Shown here in pieces: positions 19,897 to 29,953 of a stretch of DNA of 64,000 nt (its first letter is position 1; each line of letters begins with the position of its first letter). The notes beneath the pieces are model-generated. The model worked only from the letters and a program-made list of their open reading frames with translations. It had not been told where the DNA came from and did no database searches. The translations under genes were made by a program, and so were the position numbers. This DNA is from Sphingomonas carotinifaciens (lineage in GTDB: Bacteria > Pseudomonadota > Alphaproteobacteria > Sphingomonadales > Sphingomonadaceae): NCBI RefSeq assembly GCF_009789535.1, contig NZ_WSUT01000005.1, positions 2,107,501-2,171,500 on the forward strand, in the 5' to 3' direction.

Positions 19897-19925
19897 TTGT
19901 CTAGGAAATTTCCTGTGACTAGATT
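19897..19925 (+). promoter_or_regulatory. promoter with operator palindrome for the S24 peptidase gene
   Basis: TTGTCT (19897-19902) and TAGATT (19920-19925) are spaced by 17 bases. The spacer contains the perfect 12-bp palindrome AGGAAATTTCCT (19903-19914). The -10 box ends five bases before the ATG, so the transcript would be leaderless or nearly so. A repressor on this palindrome would block the promoter directly; autoregulation by the S24 protein is the obvious hypothesis. Confidence 0.55.
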
Positions 19926-19930
19926 GGGGC

Positions 19931-20551
19931 ATGCAGGATGATCCCAGACAGGCACTGAACGAGCTGGCGGAGGCGGCAGGTGTCAGTCTGGCGGCGCTGT
20001 CGCGGATGCTGGGCCGTAACGCCGCCTATCTTCAGCAATTTGTTGGTCGTGGCAGCCCCCGTCGGTTGCATGAGGAGGATCGGCGACGATTGGCCGAGTT
20101 TTTTGGGGTGGGGGAGGAGCGGCTGGGCGGGGCGGCGTCCGTGGGGACGTCGCGGGTAACGGTGGTGCGGCGTGACGTTGCGGTGTCCGCGGGACCGGGC
20201 GCGGTGGTGGAGGATGATCCGGCGTTGGGGATCGCGACGATCGACGCGCGGCTGGCGCGGCAGCTAGGCCTGCGGGAGGGGGCGTCGTCGATGGTGCGGG
20301 TGCGGGGCGACTCGATGGCGCCGGGACTTGCCGATGGCGACTATCTGCTGGTTAACGAGGATGACCGGGTGCCCGGCTCGCGCGGCGGCATCTATGTCTT
20401 GCGGATCGGCGACGCCGTGCTGGTGAAGCGGGTGCGCGCCGAGGCGGAGGCGCTGGTCGTGACCAGCGACAATCCCGCTGCGCCGCCGGTGCCCGGCGGC
20501 CGACCGACGGTGATCGGCCGGGTGGTGTGGCAGATGCGTGCGCCGTCCTAA
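19931..20551 (+). CDS. S24-family (LexA/CI-like) peptidase regulator
   Basis: A 206 aa protein with an N-terminal helical, HTH-like region (LAEAAGVSLAALSRMLGRNAAYL) and a C-terminal S24 autoprotease domain. The catalytic Ser is in VRGDSMAPGLADGDYLLV and the Lys in DAVLVKRVR. A canonical Ala-Gly cleavage site is not obvious in the linker; SAGPGAVV is one candidate. The organism's main LexA is probably elsewhere, because this N-terminus is not the LexA winged helix. No Shine-Dalgarno site precedes the ATG. Its stop overlaps the stop of the opposite small membrane gene. Confidence 0.88.
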   Translation: MQDDPRQALNELAEAAGVSLAALSRMLGRNAAYLQQFVGRGSPRRLHEEDRRRLAEFFGVGEERLGGAASVGTSRVTVVRRDVAVSAGPGAVVEDDPALGIATIDARLARQLGLREGASSMVRVRGDSMAPGLADGDYLLVNEDDRVPGSRGGIYVLRIGDAVLVKRVRAEAEALVVTSDNPAAPPVPGGRPTVIGRVVWQMRAPS

Positions 20552-20724
20552 CGGCGGCGGTCGCGCCGCCAGATGACGAGCGCCGCCGCGATGCCCAGGG
20601 CAAGGCCGGCGAGAAAGCCCAGCGTGGTTTCGCCAAAAGGCAGGCCGATCGCGGTGCCGATGATGGCACCCAGCGCGATCAGCACGCCGCCGGCGGCGGG
20701 CGGGCGTGAGGAAGACGTCGTCAT
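20548..20724 (-). CDS. small membrane protein (58 aa)
   Basis: An unannotated-size gene found by direct translation. It begins MTTSSSRPPAAGGVLIALG, has two hydrophobic stretches (about 14-30 and 35-52, the second ending LVIWRR), and ends RRDRRR. Gly/Ala spacing (GAIIGTAIGLPFGE, GFLAGLALGIAAA) suggests a helical hairpin, with the basic tail probably cytoplasmic. The stop codons of this gene and of the S24 regulator share three bases. Function unknown. Confidence 0.7.
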   Translation of the reverse strand: MTTSSSRPPAAGGVLIALGAIIGTAIGLPFGETTLGFLAGLALGIAAALVIWRRDRRR

Positions 20725-20835
20725 CGCCGCTGCCTGCCATGACCGGCCGCGCTACGCCAGCGATCCGGCGTCGCGCCGTCGTTTTTCCTGTGGGTGGGGC
20801 TATGGAATGCGCGGCGGTGCGGTTAGGGAGCGGTC

Positions 20836-22794
20836 ATGGTGTTCCGCGTTCGACGGTCCGGCCGATGCGCGGCCGCGGCGTCCATCCTGCTGGTCAGCGC
20901 GAGTGCGGGGGCACAGGCGGTGCCACCCGCCGCCGAACCCGTGCCGCTGGATCCCAATGCGCCGTTGGCGGCATTGCCTGGGATAGGGGTCGACTGGCCG
21001 GATCTGGCGGCGGCGCCGGGGGGGGATCTGGTGGAGGCGTTGACGACGACTGATGCTGCGGCCGAGCGGCGGTATCGCTGGGCGGTCGAGGGCGTGGATG
21101 GGGCAGGCGCGCTGCTGCGCGAGCGGTTCGACCAGGTATCGACGCTGAATGCGCATGATAACGAGCCCGCCAATGCCGCGCAGCTGGACCGGCGCGCGCG
21201 CGAGGATGCCGATCTGTTGACCACGCTGCTGCGCGGTGAGGGATATTATGACGCCAGCGTCGCCACCCGGATCGAACCGGGCGCGACGCCGAACGTCGTG
21301 CTGGAGGCGGTGCCGGGTGCCCTGTACCGCTTTGCCGGCGTGACGATCGACGGACTGGCGCTGGCGGGCGACAAGGCGGGCGACCTGCGCACCGCGTTCG
21401 GCGTGAAGACGCAGGACCCGGTGGATGCCGACGCGATCGTCGCCGGGCAGGCGCGGCTCGAAACCGCGATCGGGCGCGAGGGCTTTCCCTTTGCCAAGGT
21501 GGGCGAGCCGCAGATCGTGGTCGACCGCGCCGCCCGCACCGCGACGCTCGACCTGTCGGTGGAGCCCGGCACCGCCCGGCGGTTCGGACGGATCGTGGCG
21601 GTTGCGGAACAGGGTGCACGCAAATCGGTGTTCGAGGCGGACCATATCGCCGACATTGCCCGCTTCCGGCCCGGCGAGCCGTATGACTCCGGATCGCTCG
21701 ACGACCTGCGCCGGGCGCTGGTGCAGACCAGCCTGGTGTCGTCGGTGAAGGTGGAGCCGGTGCCGGGCGCGACCCCGGACACCGTCGACATCCGCGTGGC
21801 GACCGCACCGGCGCCGCCGCGGACGGTGGCGGGCGAGCTGGGCTATGGCACTGGCGAGGGCGCACGCGCCGAACTGAGCTGGACGCACCGCAACCTGTTC
21901 CCGCCCGAAGGGGCGCTGACGCTGCGGTCGGTGCTGGGCACGCGCGAGCAATTGGGCGCGGTCGTCTATCGTCGCAACAACTTCAACGGGCGCGACCGGG
22001 TACTGACCGCGCAGTTCGCCGCCACGCACATCAACCGCGACGCATTCGAGGCACAGACATTGTCCCTGTCGGGCAGCCTGGAGCGGCAGACCAACATCTT
22101 TTTTCAGAAGACCTGGACATGGTCGCTGGGGGCCGAATTGCTGGCGTCGGACGAGCGCGACGTGATCGCATCGACCGGGGTCGACCGGCGGCGTACCTTC
22201 TTTATCGGCGCGCTGCCGACCAGCCTGAATTATGACGGGTCGGACGACCTGTTGAATCCGACGCGCGGCTTCCGGCTGGGCGGGCGGGCGAGCCCCGAAC
22301 TGTCGCTGCAGGGCGCCGTGTTCGGCTATACCCGTACGCAGGTGGATGCCAGCATCTACCGCCCGGTACGGGACGGCGTGGTGCTGGCCGCGCGTACTCG
22401 GCTGGGAACGATCCTGGGGGCGCCGCGCGACCAGATCGCGCCGTCGCGGCGCTTCTATGCGGGCGGCGGTGCCTCGGTCCGCGGTTATGGCTTTCAGTCG
22501 ATCGGGCCGCGCGATGCGAACAACGACCCGATCGGCGGGCGCAGTCTTGCCGAATTCTCGATCGAGGCGCGCGTGAAGGCGTTCGGCAATTTCGGCGTCG
22601 TGCCGTTCCTGGATGCGGGCAACATCTACACCTCGCCGCTGCCGCGCCTGACCGGCATGCGGTTCGGCACTGGCCTCGGCGTGCGCTATTATTCGAACTT
22701 CGGCCCGATCCGCGTCGATGTCGGCACGCCGATCAATCCGCAGCCGGGCGACAGCCGGATCGCGGTCTATGTCTCGCTGGGGCAGGCGTTTTGA
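20836..22794 (+). CDS. tamA: outer-membrane translocation/assembly module TamA (BamA/Omp85 family)
   Basis: A 652 aa outer-membrane protein with a signal peptide (cleavage after about ASAGAQA). POTRA-like repeats span about residues 70-320 (RGEGYYDASVATRIEP, GALYRFAGVTIDG, REGFPFAKVGEPQIVVD, RRALVQTSLVSSVKVEP). The C-terminal bacterial surface antigen barrel has the conserved GGGASVRGYGFQSIGPRD loop and ends in VYVSLGQAF with aromatic terminus. A GGGAG lies five bases before the ATG. It overlaps tamB, its partner, by four bases. Confidence 0.93.
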   Translation: MVFRVRRSGRCAAAASILLVSASAGAQAVPPAAEPVPLDPNAPLAALPGIGVDWPDLAAAPGGDLVEALTTTDAAAERRYRWAVEGVDGAGALLRERFDQVSTLNAHDNEPANAAQLDRRAREDADLLTTLLRGEGYYDASVATRIEPGATPNVVLEAVPGALYRFAGVTIDGLALAGDKAGDLRTAFGVKTQDPVDADAIVAGQARLETAIGREGFPFAKVGEPQIVVDRAARTATLDLSVEPGTARRFGRIVAVAEQGARKSVFEADHIADIARFRPGEPYDSGSLDDLRRALVQTSLVSSVKVEPVPGATPDTVDIRVATAPAPPRTVAGELGYGTGEGARAELSWTHRNLFPPEGALTLRSVLGTREQLGAVVYRRNNFNGRDRVLTAQFAATHINRDAFEAQTLSLSGSLERQTNIFFQKTWTWSLGAELLASDERDVIASTGVDRRRTFFIGALPTSLNYDGSDDLLNPTRGFRLGGRASPELSLQGAVFGYTRTQVDASIYRPVRDGVVLAARTRLGTILGAPRDQIAPSRRFYAGGGASVRGYGFQSIGPRDANNDPIGGRSLAEFSIEARVKAFGNFGVVPFLDAGNIYTSPLPRLTGMRFGTGLGVRYYSNFGPIRVDVGTPINPQPGDSRIAVYVSLGQAF

Positions 22795-25700
22795 GCGAGA
22801 CGGACGACAGCCCTGAAACCGCGCCCGCGTCGCCGCGGCAGCGGCGGCACTGGTGGCGGTGGCTGGCGGGCATCGTGTTGGGGATCGTCGCCATCCTGCT
22901 CGCGGCGCTGGCCGCGGTCGATACGCAGGCCGGGCATCGCTGGGTCGCGGACCAGATCGGAAAAGTGCGCACGGCAAACGGCCTGCGCTTCGCGGTCGGG
23001 CGGATCGACGGGTCGATCTATCGAGAGGCGCGGCTGGCGGATGTGCGCGTCTATGATCTGGACGGGCTGGTGTTCCACGCGCCGCGCGTCACGCTGGACT
23101 GGCGGCCATGGCGGTGGATCGGCAACCGGCTGGACATAAGGCGGCTGGCGGTGCCGGAGGCGCAGTTGCTGCACGTGCCGCGTACCCGCCCGACCGGTCG
23201 GCGCGGACCGATCCTCCCCGAATTCGATATCGCGATCGGCGCGCTGTCGGTCGACCGGCTGGTGCTGGCGCCCGCCGTGCTGGGCCAGCGCCGTACCGGG
23301 CGGTTGCAGGGGCGTGCCGACATCCGGCGGGGCCGTGCGCTGGTCGCGCTGGATGCGGTGGTGGAGGGCAGCGACCGGTTGCGGCTCAACATCGATGCCG
23401 AGCCCGATCGCGACCGGTTCGATATCGACGTGGTCGCGCGCGGTGCGGCGCGCGGCGTGCTGGCGCGGATGGTGGGCGCGCGGCAGAGCGTGGCGCTGGA
23501 CGTGACGGGCGACGGGCGCTGGGCGCGGTGGCGCGGCCGCGCGACGGGACAGATCGGGTCGGCGCAGGCGATGGCGTTGCGCCTGTCGGCGGATGCGGGC
23601 CGCTATGCGCTGGACGGGAGCGTGGCGCCGGCGCCGCTGCTGAAAGGGCGGTTGCAGCAACTGACCCTGCCGGGGGTGCGGGTGCGCGGCCGCGGTCGCT
23701 TTGCCGAGCGGCGGCTGGACGGGACGCTGGCGCTGCGCAGCGGCGCGCTGGCGATCGAGACGCAGGGCATGGTCGATCTGAGCCAGAATGCGTTCCGTAA
23801 CCTGAAGACCAGGGTGCGTCTGCTTCGTCCCTCCGCCGTGCTGCGCACGATGCGGGGCGAGGACGTGGAACTGCGCCTGTTGCTCGACGGACCGTTCGCC
23901 AGTGCCGCCTATGAATATCGCCTGTTCGCCAAGGCGCTGGCGTTCGACCGGACGGTGATCGTGCGGCCACGGGCGGCGGGGCGGGGGCGGTGGTCGCACT
24001 GGCCGGTGATGGTGCCGGTGCGGTTCACCGCCGCGGCGGTGGGCGGGGTCGGCAATGTCGCGGGGGGCATATTGCGCAACCTGTCGATCGACGGGGCGCT
24101 GCGCCTGACGCCCGGTACGCTGAGCGCCGACGCGCTGCGGCTGCGGTCCGACAAGCTGTCGGGAACGATGGCGCTGTCGGTGGATCTGGCGACCGGCCGG
24201 TACGAGGTGGGGTTGAACGGGCGGCTGGGGCGGTATCTGATCCCCGGTCTGGGGCTGGTGGAGGTGACGTCCCGACTGAACGTGGTGCCGGGGCCGGGCG
24301 GGCACGGCACGCGGGTGGTGGGGCAGGGCGCGGCACGCGTGCTGCGGCTGGACAACGCCTTTTTCCGCAGCCTTGCCGGTGGCCTGCCGCGGCTGACCGC
24401 GCGGCTGGAGCGGACGCCGGACGGGGTGCTGCACTTTGCCGACCTGGTGCTGATCGCGCCGTCGCTGCGCCTGCGCGGGCAAGGCTATCGCCGGCGCGAC
24501 GGCAGCTTCCATTTCGAGGGCGGGGGACAGCAATCGACCTATGGCCCGGTGCAACTGGTGCTGGACGGCGACATCGCCCGGCCGCGCGTGGACCTGTTGC
24601 TGGCGAGCCCCAATGCGGCGCTGGGCCTGCGCGATGTGCGCGCGCATCTGGAGCCGACGCCGCAGGGCTTTGGCTATACCGCCGAGGGCGGGTCGCGCGG
24701 CGGGCCGTTCCGGGCATCGGGCGCGATCCTGTTGCCGCGCGGGGGGCAGGCCGCGATCATGGTCGATGCCCTGGACGTCAGCGGGGCGCGCGGGACGGGA
24801 CGGCTGAACATCGTCGATGGCGGCTTTGACGGCCGTCTGGACGTGACCGGCGGCGGCTGGAGCGGTGCGCTGACCTTCCGGCCGGTGGGCGATATCCAGC
24901 GGATCGAGGGGCAGTTGCGTGCGAGCGGCGTGCAACTGGGTGGCGGTGCCGTGCTTCGCCAGGGGCGCGCGGACTTTGCGATGATGCTCGATCCGGCGGG
25001 CGTGACGATCGAGGGAAGCGCCAGCGGACAGGGGCTGCGCCGGGGACGGTTGAGCCTGGGGCGGTTCGCCGCGACGGCGAAGCTGACGGACGGGGCGGGC
25101 GAAGTTCGCGCATCGATCGCGGGATCGCGGGGCCGCGCCTTCGATATCCAGACGGTGATCGGCGTATCGCCCGACCGCTATGTCGTGTCGGCGCAAGGGA
25201 CGCTCGACCGGCGGCCGCTGCGCCTGCTGACCCCGGCGACGATCACGCGCGATGGCGAGAGCTGGCGGCTGGCGCAGACGCAATTGAGCTTTTCGGGCGG
25301 CACGGTGGAGATGTCCGGCCGGTTCGGCGGCAGCGAGGGCGCGCTGGAGGCGAGCCTGACTCGCATGCCGCTGACGGTGCTGGACATCGGCTATCCGGGG
25401 CTGGGCCTGGGCGGCAACGCGTCCGGCACGATACGGGTGGCGACGCATGCGGGCGCGGCGCCGACGGGACGCGTGGACCTGACGGTACGCGGCCTGACGC
25501 GATCGGGGCTGGTGCTGTCGTCGCGGCCGATCGACATGGGGCTGGCGGGTGTTCTTTCGGCCGACCGGCTGGGGCTGCGCGCGGTCATGGCGTCGGGCGG
25601 GCGGACGATCGGGCGGGGGCAGGCCCTGCTGCAACCGCTGGGCAGCGGATCCTTGAGCGAACGGTTGCTGCGCGCGAAGCTGTTCGGGCAGTTGCGCTAT

Positions 25701-26960
25701 GCCGGGCCGGCGGACACGCTGTGGCGGCTGACCGGGATCGAGATGTTCGACCTGTCGGGCCCGGTCGCGATCGGTGCGGATGTGAGCGGGCAACTGGCGG
25801 TGCCGGTGATTCGCGGCGCGCTGCAGGCCAATGGCGCGCGGATCGAGAGCGGCACGACCGGCACGGTGCTGACCAACGTCCAGGCGAACGGCCGCTTCGA
25901 CGGATCGCGGCTGGTGATCGACCGCTTCGGCGCCGATGCCGGGCGCGGCGGCCGGGTGACGGGCAGCGGCGCGTTCGATTTCGCGGCGCGCGGCGGCATC
26001 GGCATGAACCTGTCGCTGCAGGCGGACCGTGCGGTGATGATCGCGCGCGACGATATCGGCGCGACGGTGAGCGGGCCGCTTTCCTTCGTGTCGAACGGGT
26101 CGGGCGGGCAGATTACCGGCGACGTGGTGCTGAACCGCAGCCGATACCGGCTGGGACAGGCAAGTGCCGCGACGGCGGTGCCCAAGCTGGCGGTGCGCGA
26201 GATCAACGTGCCGGGCGGCGGCGCGGAGGACGAGGTGCCGGCCAAACCGTGGACGCTGGCGGTGAAGGCGCGGGCGCCGGGCCAGCTCATGGTCTCCGGG
26301 CTGGGCCTCAGCAGCGAATGGTCGGCGGATTTGCAGATCGGCGGCGAGCCGACCAATCCGGCGATCACGGGACAGGCGACGCTGATCCGCGGCGATTATG
26401 AATTTGCAGGGCGCGAGTTCAATCTGGATCGCGGCGTGATCCGCTTCAACGGCGAGGTGCCCGCCAATCCGGCGCTGGATATCGTCGCCAACGCCAATGT
26501 CACCGGGCTGACCGCATCGATCCGCGTGACGGGAACGGGGTTGAAGCCGGAAATCGGCTTTTCCAGCACGCCGGCTTTGCCCGAGGACGAGTTGCTGTCG
26601 CGGCTGTTGTTCGGGACGTCGATCACCCAACTGTCCGCGCCCGAGGCGTTGCAACTGGCAGCGGCGGTGGCGGCGTTGCAGGATGGCGGCAACGGGCTGA
26701 ACCCGATCAACGCCGTGCGCCGCGCAGCCGGGCTGGACCGGTTGCGCGTCCTGCCCGCCGATCCGCAGACGGGGCAGGGCACCTCGGTGGCCGCGGGCAA
26801 GTTCATCACCCGCCGCTTCTATGCGGAGATCGTGACCGATGGTCAGGGATATTCCGCGACGCGGGTGGAGTTTCAGGTGACACGCTGGCTGTCGCTGCTG
26901 TCCAGCATCTCGACACTGGGGCGGCAGAGCGCGAACGTGCGGGTTTCCCGGGATTTTTGA
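22791..26960 (+). CDS. tamB: inner-membrane translocation/assembly module TamB (DUF490)
   Basis: A 1389 aa periplasm-spanning protein anchored by one N-terminal helix (WLAGIVLGIVAILLAALAAV, about 24-43). The middle is a long repetitive beta-groove of the AsmA/bridge-like lipid-transfer type. The conserved TamB C-terminus is present (LIRGDYEFAGREFNLDRGVIRFNG, PEDELLSRLLFG, RFYAEIVTDGQGYSATRVEF). Current views of the family include anterograde phospholipid transport as well as autotransporter assembly. The TTG start overlaps the tamA stop (TTGA), indicating coupled translation. Confidence 0.94.
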   Translation: MSETDDSPETAPASPRQRRHWWRWLAGIVLGIVAILLAALAAVDTQAGHRWVADQIGKVRTANGLRFAVGRIDGSIYREARLADVRVYDLDGLVFHAPRVTLDWRPWRWIGNRLDIRRLAVPEAQLLHVPRTRPTGRRGPILPEFDIAIGALSVDRLVLAPAVLGQRRTGRLQGRADIRRGRALVALDAVVEGSDRLRLNIDAEPDRDRFDIDVVARGAARGVLARMVGARQSVALDVTGDGRWARWRGRATGQIGSAQAMALRLSADAGRYALDGSVAPAPLLKGRLQQLTLPGVRVRGRGRFAERRLDGTLALRSGALAIETQGMVDLSQNAFRNLKTRVRLLRPSAVLRTMRGEDVELRLLLDGPFASAAYEYRLFAKALAFDRTVIVRPRAAGRGRWSHWPVMVPVRFTAAAVGGVGNVAGGILRNLSIDGALRLTPGTLSADALRLRSDKLSGTMALSVDLATGRYEVGLNGRLGRYLIPGLGLVEVTSRLNVVPGPGGHGTRVVGQGAARVLRLDNAFFRSLAGGLPRLTARLERTPDGVLHFADLVLIAPSLRLRGQGYRRRDGSFHFEGGGQQSTYGPVQLVLDGDIARPRVDLLLASPNAALGLRDVRAHLEPTPQGFGYTAEGGSRGGPFRASGAILLPRGGQAAIMVDALDVSGARGTGRLNIVDGGFDGRLDVTGGGWSGALTFRPVGDIQRIEGQLRASGVQLGGGAVLRQGRADFAMMLDPAGVTIEGSASGQGLRRGRLSLGRFAATAKLTDGAGEVRASIAGSRGRAFDIQTVIGVSPDRYVVSAQGTLDRRPLRLLTPATITRDGESWRLAQTQLSFSGGTVEMSGRFGGSEGALEASLTRMPLTVLDIGYPGLGLGGNASGTIRVATHAGAAPTGRVDLTVRGLTRSGLVLSSRPIDMGLAGVLSADRLGLRAVMASGGRTIGRGQALLQPLGSGSLSERLLRAKLFGQLRYAGPADTLWRLTGIEMFDLSGPVAIGADVSGQLAVPVIRGALQANGARIESGTTGTVLTNVQANGRFDGSRLVIDRFGADAGRGGRVTGSGAFDFAARGGIGMNLSLQADRAVMIARDDIGATVSGPLSFVSNGSGGQITGDVVLNRSRYRLGQASAATAVPKLAVREINVPGGGAEDEVPAKPWTLAVKARAPGQLMVSGLGLSSEWSADLQIGGEPTNPAITGQATLIRGDYEFAGREFNLDRGVIRFNGEVPANPALDIVANANVTGLTASIRVTGTGLKPEIGFSSTPALPEDELLSRLLFGTSITQLSAPEALQLAAAVAALQDGGNGLNPINAVRRAAGLDRLRVLPADPQTGQGTSVAAGKFITRRFYAEIVTDGQGYSATRVEFQVTRWLSLLSSISTLGRQSANVRVSRDF

Positions 26961-26976
26961 ACAGCGAAGGGCCGAA

Positions 26977-27954
26977 ATGATGGAACGGATCGCGCGGATC
27001 GAGCGGACGGGCGGACCCGAGGTGATCGGCTGGCACGATGTCGCGCTGGCCGCGCCCGCGGCGGGCGAGGTGCGGATGCGCCACCGCGCGGTCGGGCTCA
27101 ACTATATCGACACCTATCATCGCAGCGGGCTGTACCCGATCGACCTGCCGGGCGGGCTGGGATCGGAAGCGGCGGGCGTCGTGGAGGCGGTGGGCGAGGG
27201 CGTGACGGACTTCGCGGTCGGCGACCGGGTGGGCGTGTTCGGGCCGGTGCGCGGCGCCTATGCCACCGCGCGCAACGTTGCCGCCGACCTGCTGGTCCCG
27301 TTGCCGGACGCGGTCGACGACGACACCGCGGCGGCGATCATGCTGAAGGGCGGGACGGCGGCGTTCCTTGTTGAAGACTGCGCGCGCGTGCAGGCGGGGC
27401 AGACGGTGCTGGTCCATGCCGCGGCGGGCGGCGTCGGGCATCTGCTGGTCGCATGGCTCAAGGCGATCGGCGCGGTGGTGATCGGGACGGTGGGAAGCGA
27501 GGAGAAGGCCGCGCGGGCGCGGGCGGCGGGGGCGGATCATGTGATCCTGAACCGGCAGGAGGACGTGGCGGCGCGGGTGCGCGCGATCACGGACGGGGCC
27601 GGTGTGCCGGTGGTGCTGGACGGAGTGGGCAAGGCGACGTGGAATGCCTCGCTCGACAGTGCGGCGAGGCGCGGGCTGATCGCCAGCTTCGGCAATGCGT
27701 CGGGGGCGGTGGAGGGCGTCAACCTGGGCGTGCTGGCGTCGAAGGGGTCGCTGTTCGTGACGCGGCCGACGCTGTTCGACTATGCGGTGACCGCGGCGGA
27801 GAAGCGGGCGTTGATGGCGCGGGTGTTTGCGATGCTGGCGCGGGGGGCGATCGTGCCGGAGATCGGACAGCGGTACGCGCTGGAGGATGCGGCGCAGGCG
27901 CACCGGGCGATCGAGGCGGGGGAGACGTTCGGGAGCACGGTGCTGGTGCCCTGA
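26977..27954 (+). CDS. quinone oxidoreductase (zinc-free MDR family)
   Basis: A 325 aa NADPH-dependent enzyme. The N-terminal GroES-like domain has HRAVGLNYIDTYHRSGLYPIDLP, the Qor signature, and the Rossmann motif is HAAAGGVGHLLVAW at about 149-162. No catalytic zinc cysteines are visible. It follows tamB by 16 bases on the same strand and may share its transcript. It is one of two MDR enzymes in the window; the other follows leuD. Confidence 0.92.
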   Translation: MMERIARIERTGGPEVIGWHDVALAAPAAGEVRMRHRAVGLNYIDTYHRSGLYPIDLPGGLGSEAAGVVEAVGEGVTDFAVGDRVGVFGPVRGAYATARNVAADLLVPLPDAVDDDTAAAIMLKGGTAAFLVEDCARVQAGQTVLVHAAAGGVGHLLVAWLKAIGAVVIGTVGSEEKAARARAAGADHVILNRQEDVAARVRAITDGAGVPVVLDGVGKATWNASLDSAARRGLIASFGNASGAVEGVNLGVLASKGSLFVTRPTLFDYAVTAAEKRALMARVFAMLARGAIVPEIGQRYALEDAAQAHRAIEAGETFGSTVLVP

Positions 27955-27957
27955 CAT

Positions 27958-27985
27958 GAAAAAGGGGAGCCGTTGCCGGCTCCCC
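27958..27985 (-). terminator. intrinsic terminator of glnA
   Basis: A nine-pair stem (27964-27972 with 27977-27985, ggggagccg/cggctcccc) closes a four-base loop. On the minus strand it is followed by CCTTTTTC, so it looks like a Rho-independent terminator for glnA. It begins only four bases past the stop of the convergent qor gene and may act in both directions, though only TT follows on the plus side. Confidence 0.8.
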
Positions 27986-28007
27986 TTCCCATGGCGATCG
28001 GTGGGGA

Positions 28008-29420
28008 TCAGCCCGAATAATACATGTCGTATTCGACCGGCGACGGGGTCATCTCCCAGCGCGCGACCTCGTGATACTTCAGCTCGATATAGGACTCGAT
28101 CTGCTCCTTGGAGAAGACGTCGCCCTTGAGCAGGAAGTCGTGGTCCGCCGCCAGGCTTTCCAGCGCCTCGCGCAACGAGGCGCAGACGGTCGGGACCTGG
28201 GCGAGCTCTGCCGGCGGCAGGTCGTACAGGTTCTTGTCCATCGCCTCGCCCGGATGGATCTTGTTCTGGATGCCGTCCAGGCCCGCCATCATCAGCGCCG
28301 CATAGGCGAGATAGGGGTTGGCGAGCGCGTCGGGGAAGCGCACTTCGACGCGCTTCGCCTTGGGGCCGGTGCCGTAGGGGATGCGGCACGATGCCGAGCG
28401 GTTGCGCGCCGAATAGGCGAGCAGCACGGGCGCCTCATAGCCCGGAACCAGACGCTTGTACGAGTTGGTCGTCGGGTTGGTGAAGGCGTTCACCGCCTTG
28501 GCATGCTTGATGATGCCGCCGATGAAATAAAGGCACATGTCGGACAGGCCGGCATAGCCGTTGCCCGCGAACAGCGGATCCTTGCCGTTCCAGATCGAGA
28601 AGTGGGTGTGCATGCCCGAGCCGTTATCTTCCTTGATCGGCTTGGGCATGAAGGTCGCGGTCTTGCCATAGGCATGGGCGACCTGATGCACGACATACTT
28701 GTAGATCTGCATGCGATCGGCGGTCTGGGTCAGCGTGCCGAAGGTCATGCCCAGCTCGTGCTGCGCGGCCGCGACCTCGTGATGGTGCTTGTCGCAGGGC
28801 AGGCCCATTTCAAGCATGGTGGTGACCATCTCGCCGCGGATGTCGACCGCGGAGTCGACCGGGGCCACGGGGAAATAGCCGCCCTTGGCGCGCGGACGGT
28901 GACCGAGATTGCCGGTCTCGTAATCGCGGCCGGTGTTGGTCGGCAGCTCGATATCGTCGATCTTGAAGTAGGAACCGGCATAGTTGGTGTCGAACTTCAC
29001 GTCGTCGAACATGAAGAATTCGGCTTCCGGGCCGACATAGACGGTGTCGCCGATGCCGGTGGTGGTCAGATATGCCTCGGCGCGCTTGGCGGTCGAGCGC
29101 GGGTCACGCGCATAAAGCTCGCCGGTCGAGGGCTCGACCACGTCGCAGAACACGATCAGCATCGGCGTCGCCGAGAAGGGATCGGTATAAACGGCGTCGA
29201 GATCGGGCTTCAGCACCATGTCCGACTCGTTGATGACCTTCCAGCCCTCGATCGAGGAGCCGTCGAACATCAGGCCGTCGGTGAACTCGTCCTCGCCCAT
29301 GATCGAGGCGACCATGGTCAGGTGCTGCCACTTACCCTTGGGGTCGGTGAAGCGCAGATCGACCCACTCGATCTCTTCTTCCTTGATCTTGTTCAGGATG
29401 TCGGTGGCCGTCATCGCCAT
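28008..29420 (-). CDS. glnA: glutamine synthetase type I
   Basis: Condenses ammonia and glutamate with ATP. The 470 aa chain has the GSI signature [10 protein letters not shown], catalytic [22 protein letters not shown] and NRSASCRIP. The adenylylation tyrosine is in [10 protein letters not shown] near residue 398, so control by GlnE is expected. The start is the first of two nearby ATGs, 10 bases after AGAGGA. It is downstream of glnB on the same strand with an 85-base gap. Confidence 0.97.
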   Translation of the reverse strand: MAMTATDILNKIKEEEIEWVDLRFTDPKGKWQHLTMVASIMGEDEFTDGLMFDGSSIEGWKVINESDMVLKPDLDAVYTDPFSATPMLIVFCDVVEPSTGELYARDPRSTAKRAEAYLTTTGIGDTVYVGPEAEFFMFDDVKFDTNYAGSYFKIDDIELPTNTGRDYETGNLGHRPRAKGGYFPVAPVDSAVDIRGEMVTTMLEMGLPCDKHHHEVAAAQHELGMTFGTLTQTADRMQIYKYVVHQVAHAYGKTATFMPKPIKEDNGSGMHTHFSIWNGKDPLFAGNGYAGLSDMCLYFIGGIIKHAKAVNAFTNPTTNSYKRLVPGYEAPVLLAYSARNRSASCRIPYGTGPKAKRVEVRFPDALANPYLAYAALMMAGLDGIQNKIHPGEAMDKNLYDLPPAELAQVPTVCASLREALESLAADHDFLLKGDVFSKEQIESYIELKYHEVARWEMTPSPVEYDMYYSG

Positions 29421-29505
29421 GATACGTCGTTCCTCTTGTCGTCGTTATACCCCGGCCGGTGAGGCCGGAGGTGTCCGGGATGGGTCGGGAAGGGGAAAAG
29501 CGGGA

Positions 29506-29883
<378 letters not shown>

Positions 29884-29894
29884 TCAGGGCGCCT

Positions 29895-29910
29895 TGCACA
29901 GGATGTGCCA
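29895..29910 (-). promoter_or_regulatory. sigma-54-type promoter upstream of glnB
   Basis: On the minus strand the sequence is TGGCACATCCTGTGCA: GG at -24, ten bases, then GC at -12, differing from the consensus core (TGGCAC-N5-TTGCA) at one position. It would start transcription about 40 bases before the glnB GTG. Two candidate NtrC sites lie upstream of it. Confidence 0.65.
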
Positions 29911-29953
29911 GATGCTCGCCCCTTGGGCGAGGCAATCGAATGCCGCCGATCGC

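Noticed and set aside
22767..27101. Very long minus-strand reading frame (over 1400 codons) opposite tamB
   Set aside because: Its Arg/Pro/His/Gln-rich composition is the complement of GC-rich codons, it has no domain, and tamB on the other strand has clear family motifs.
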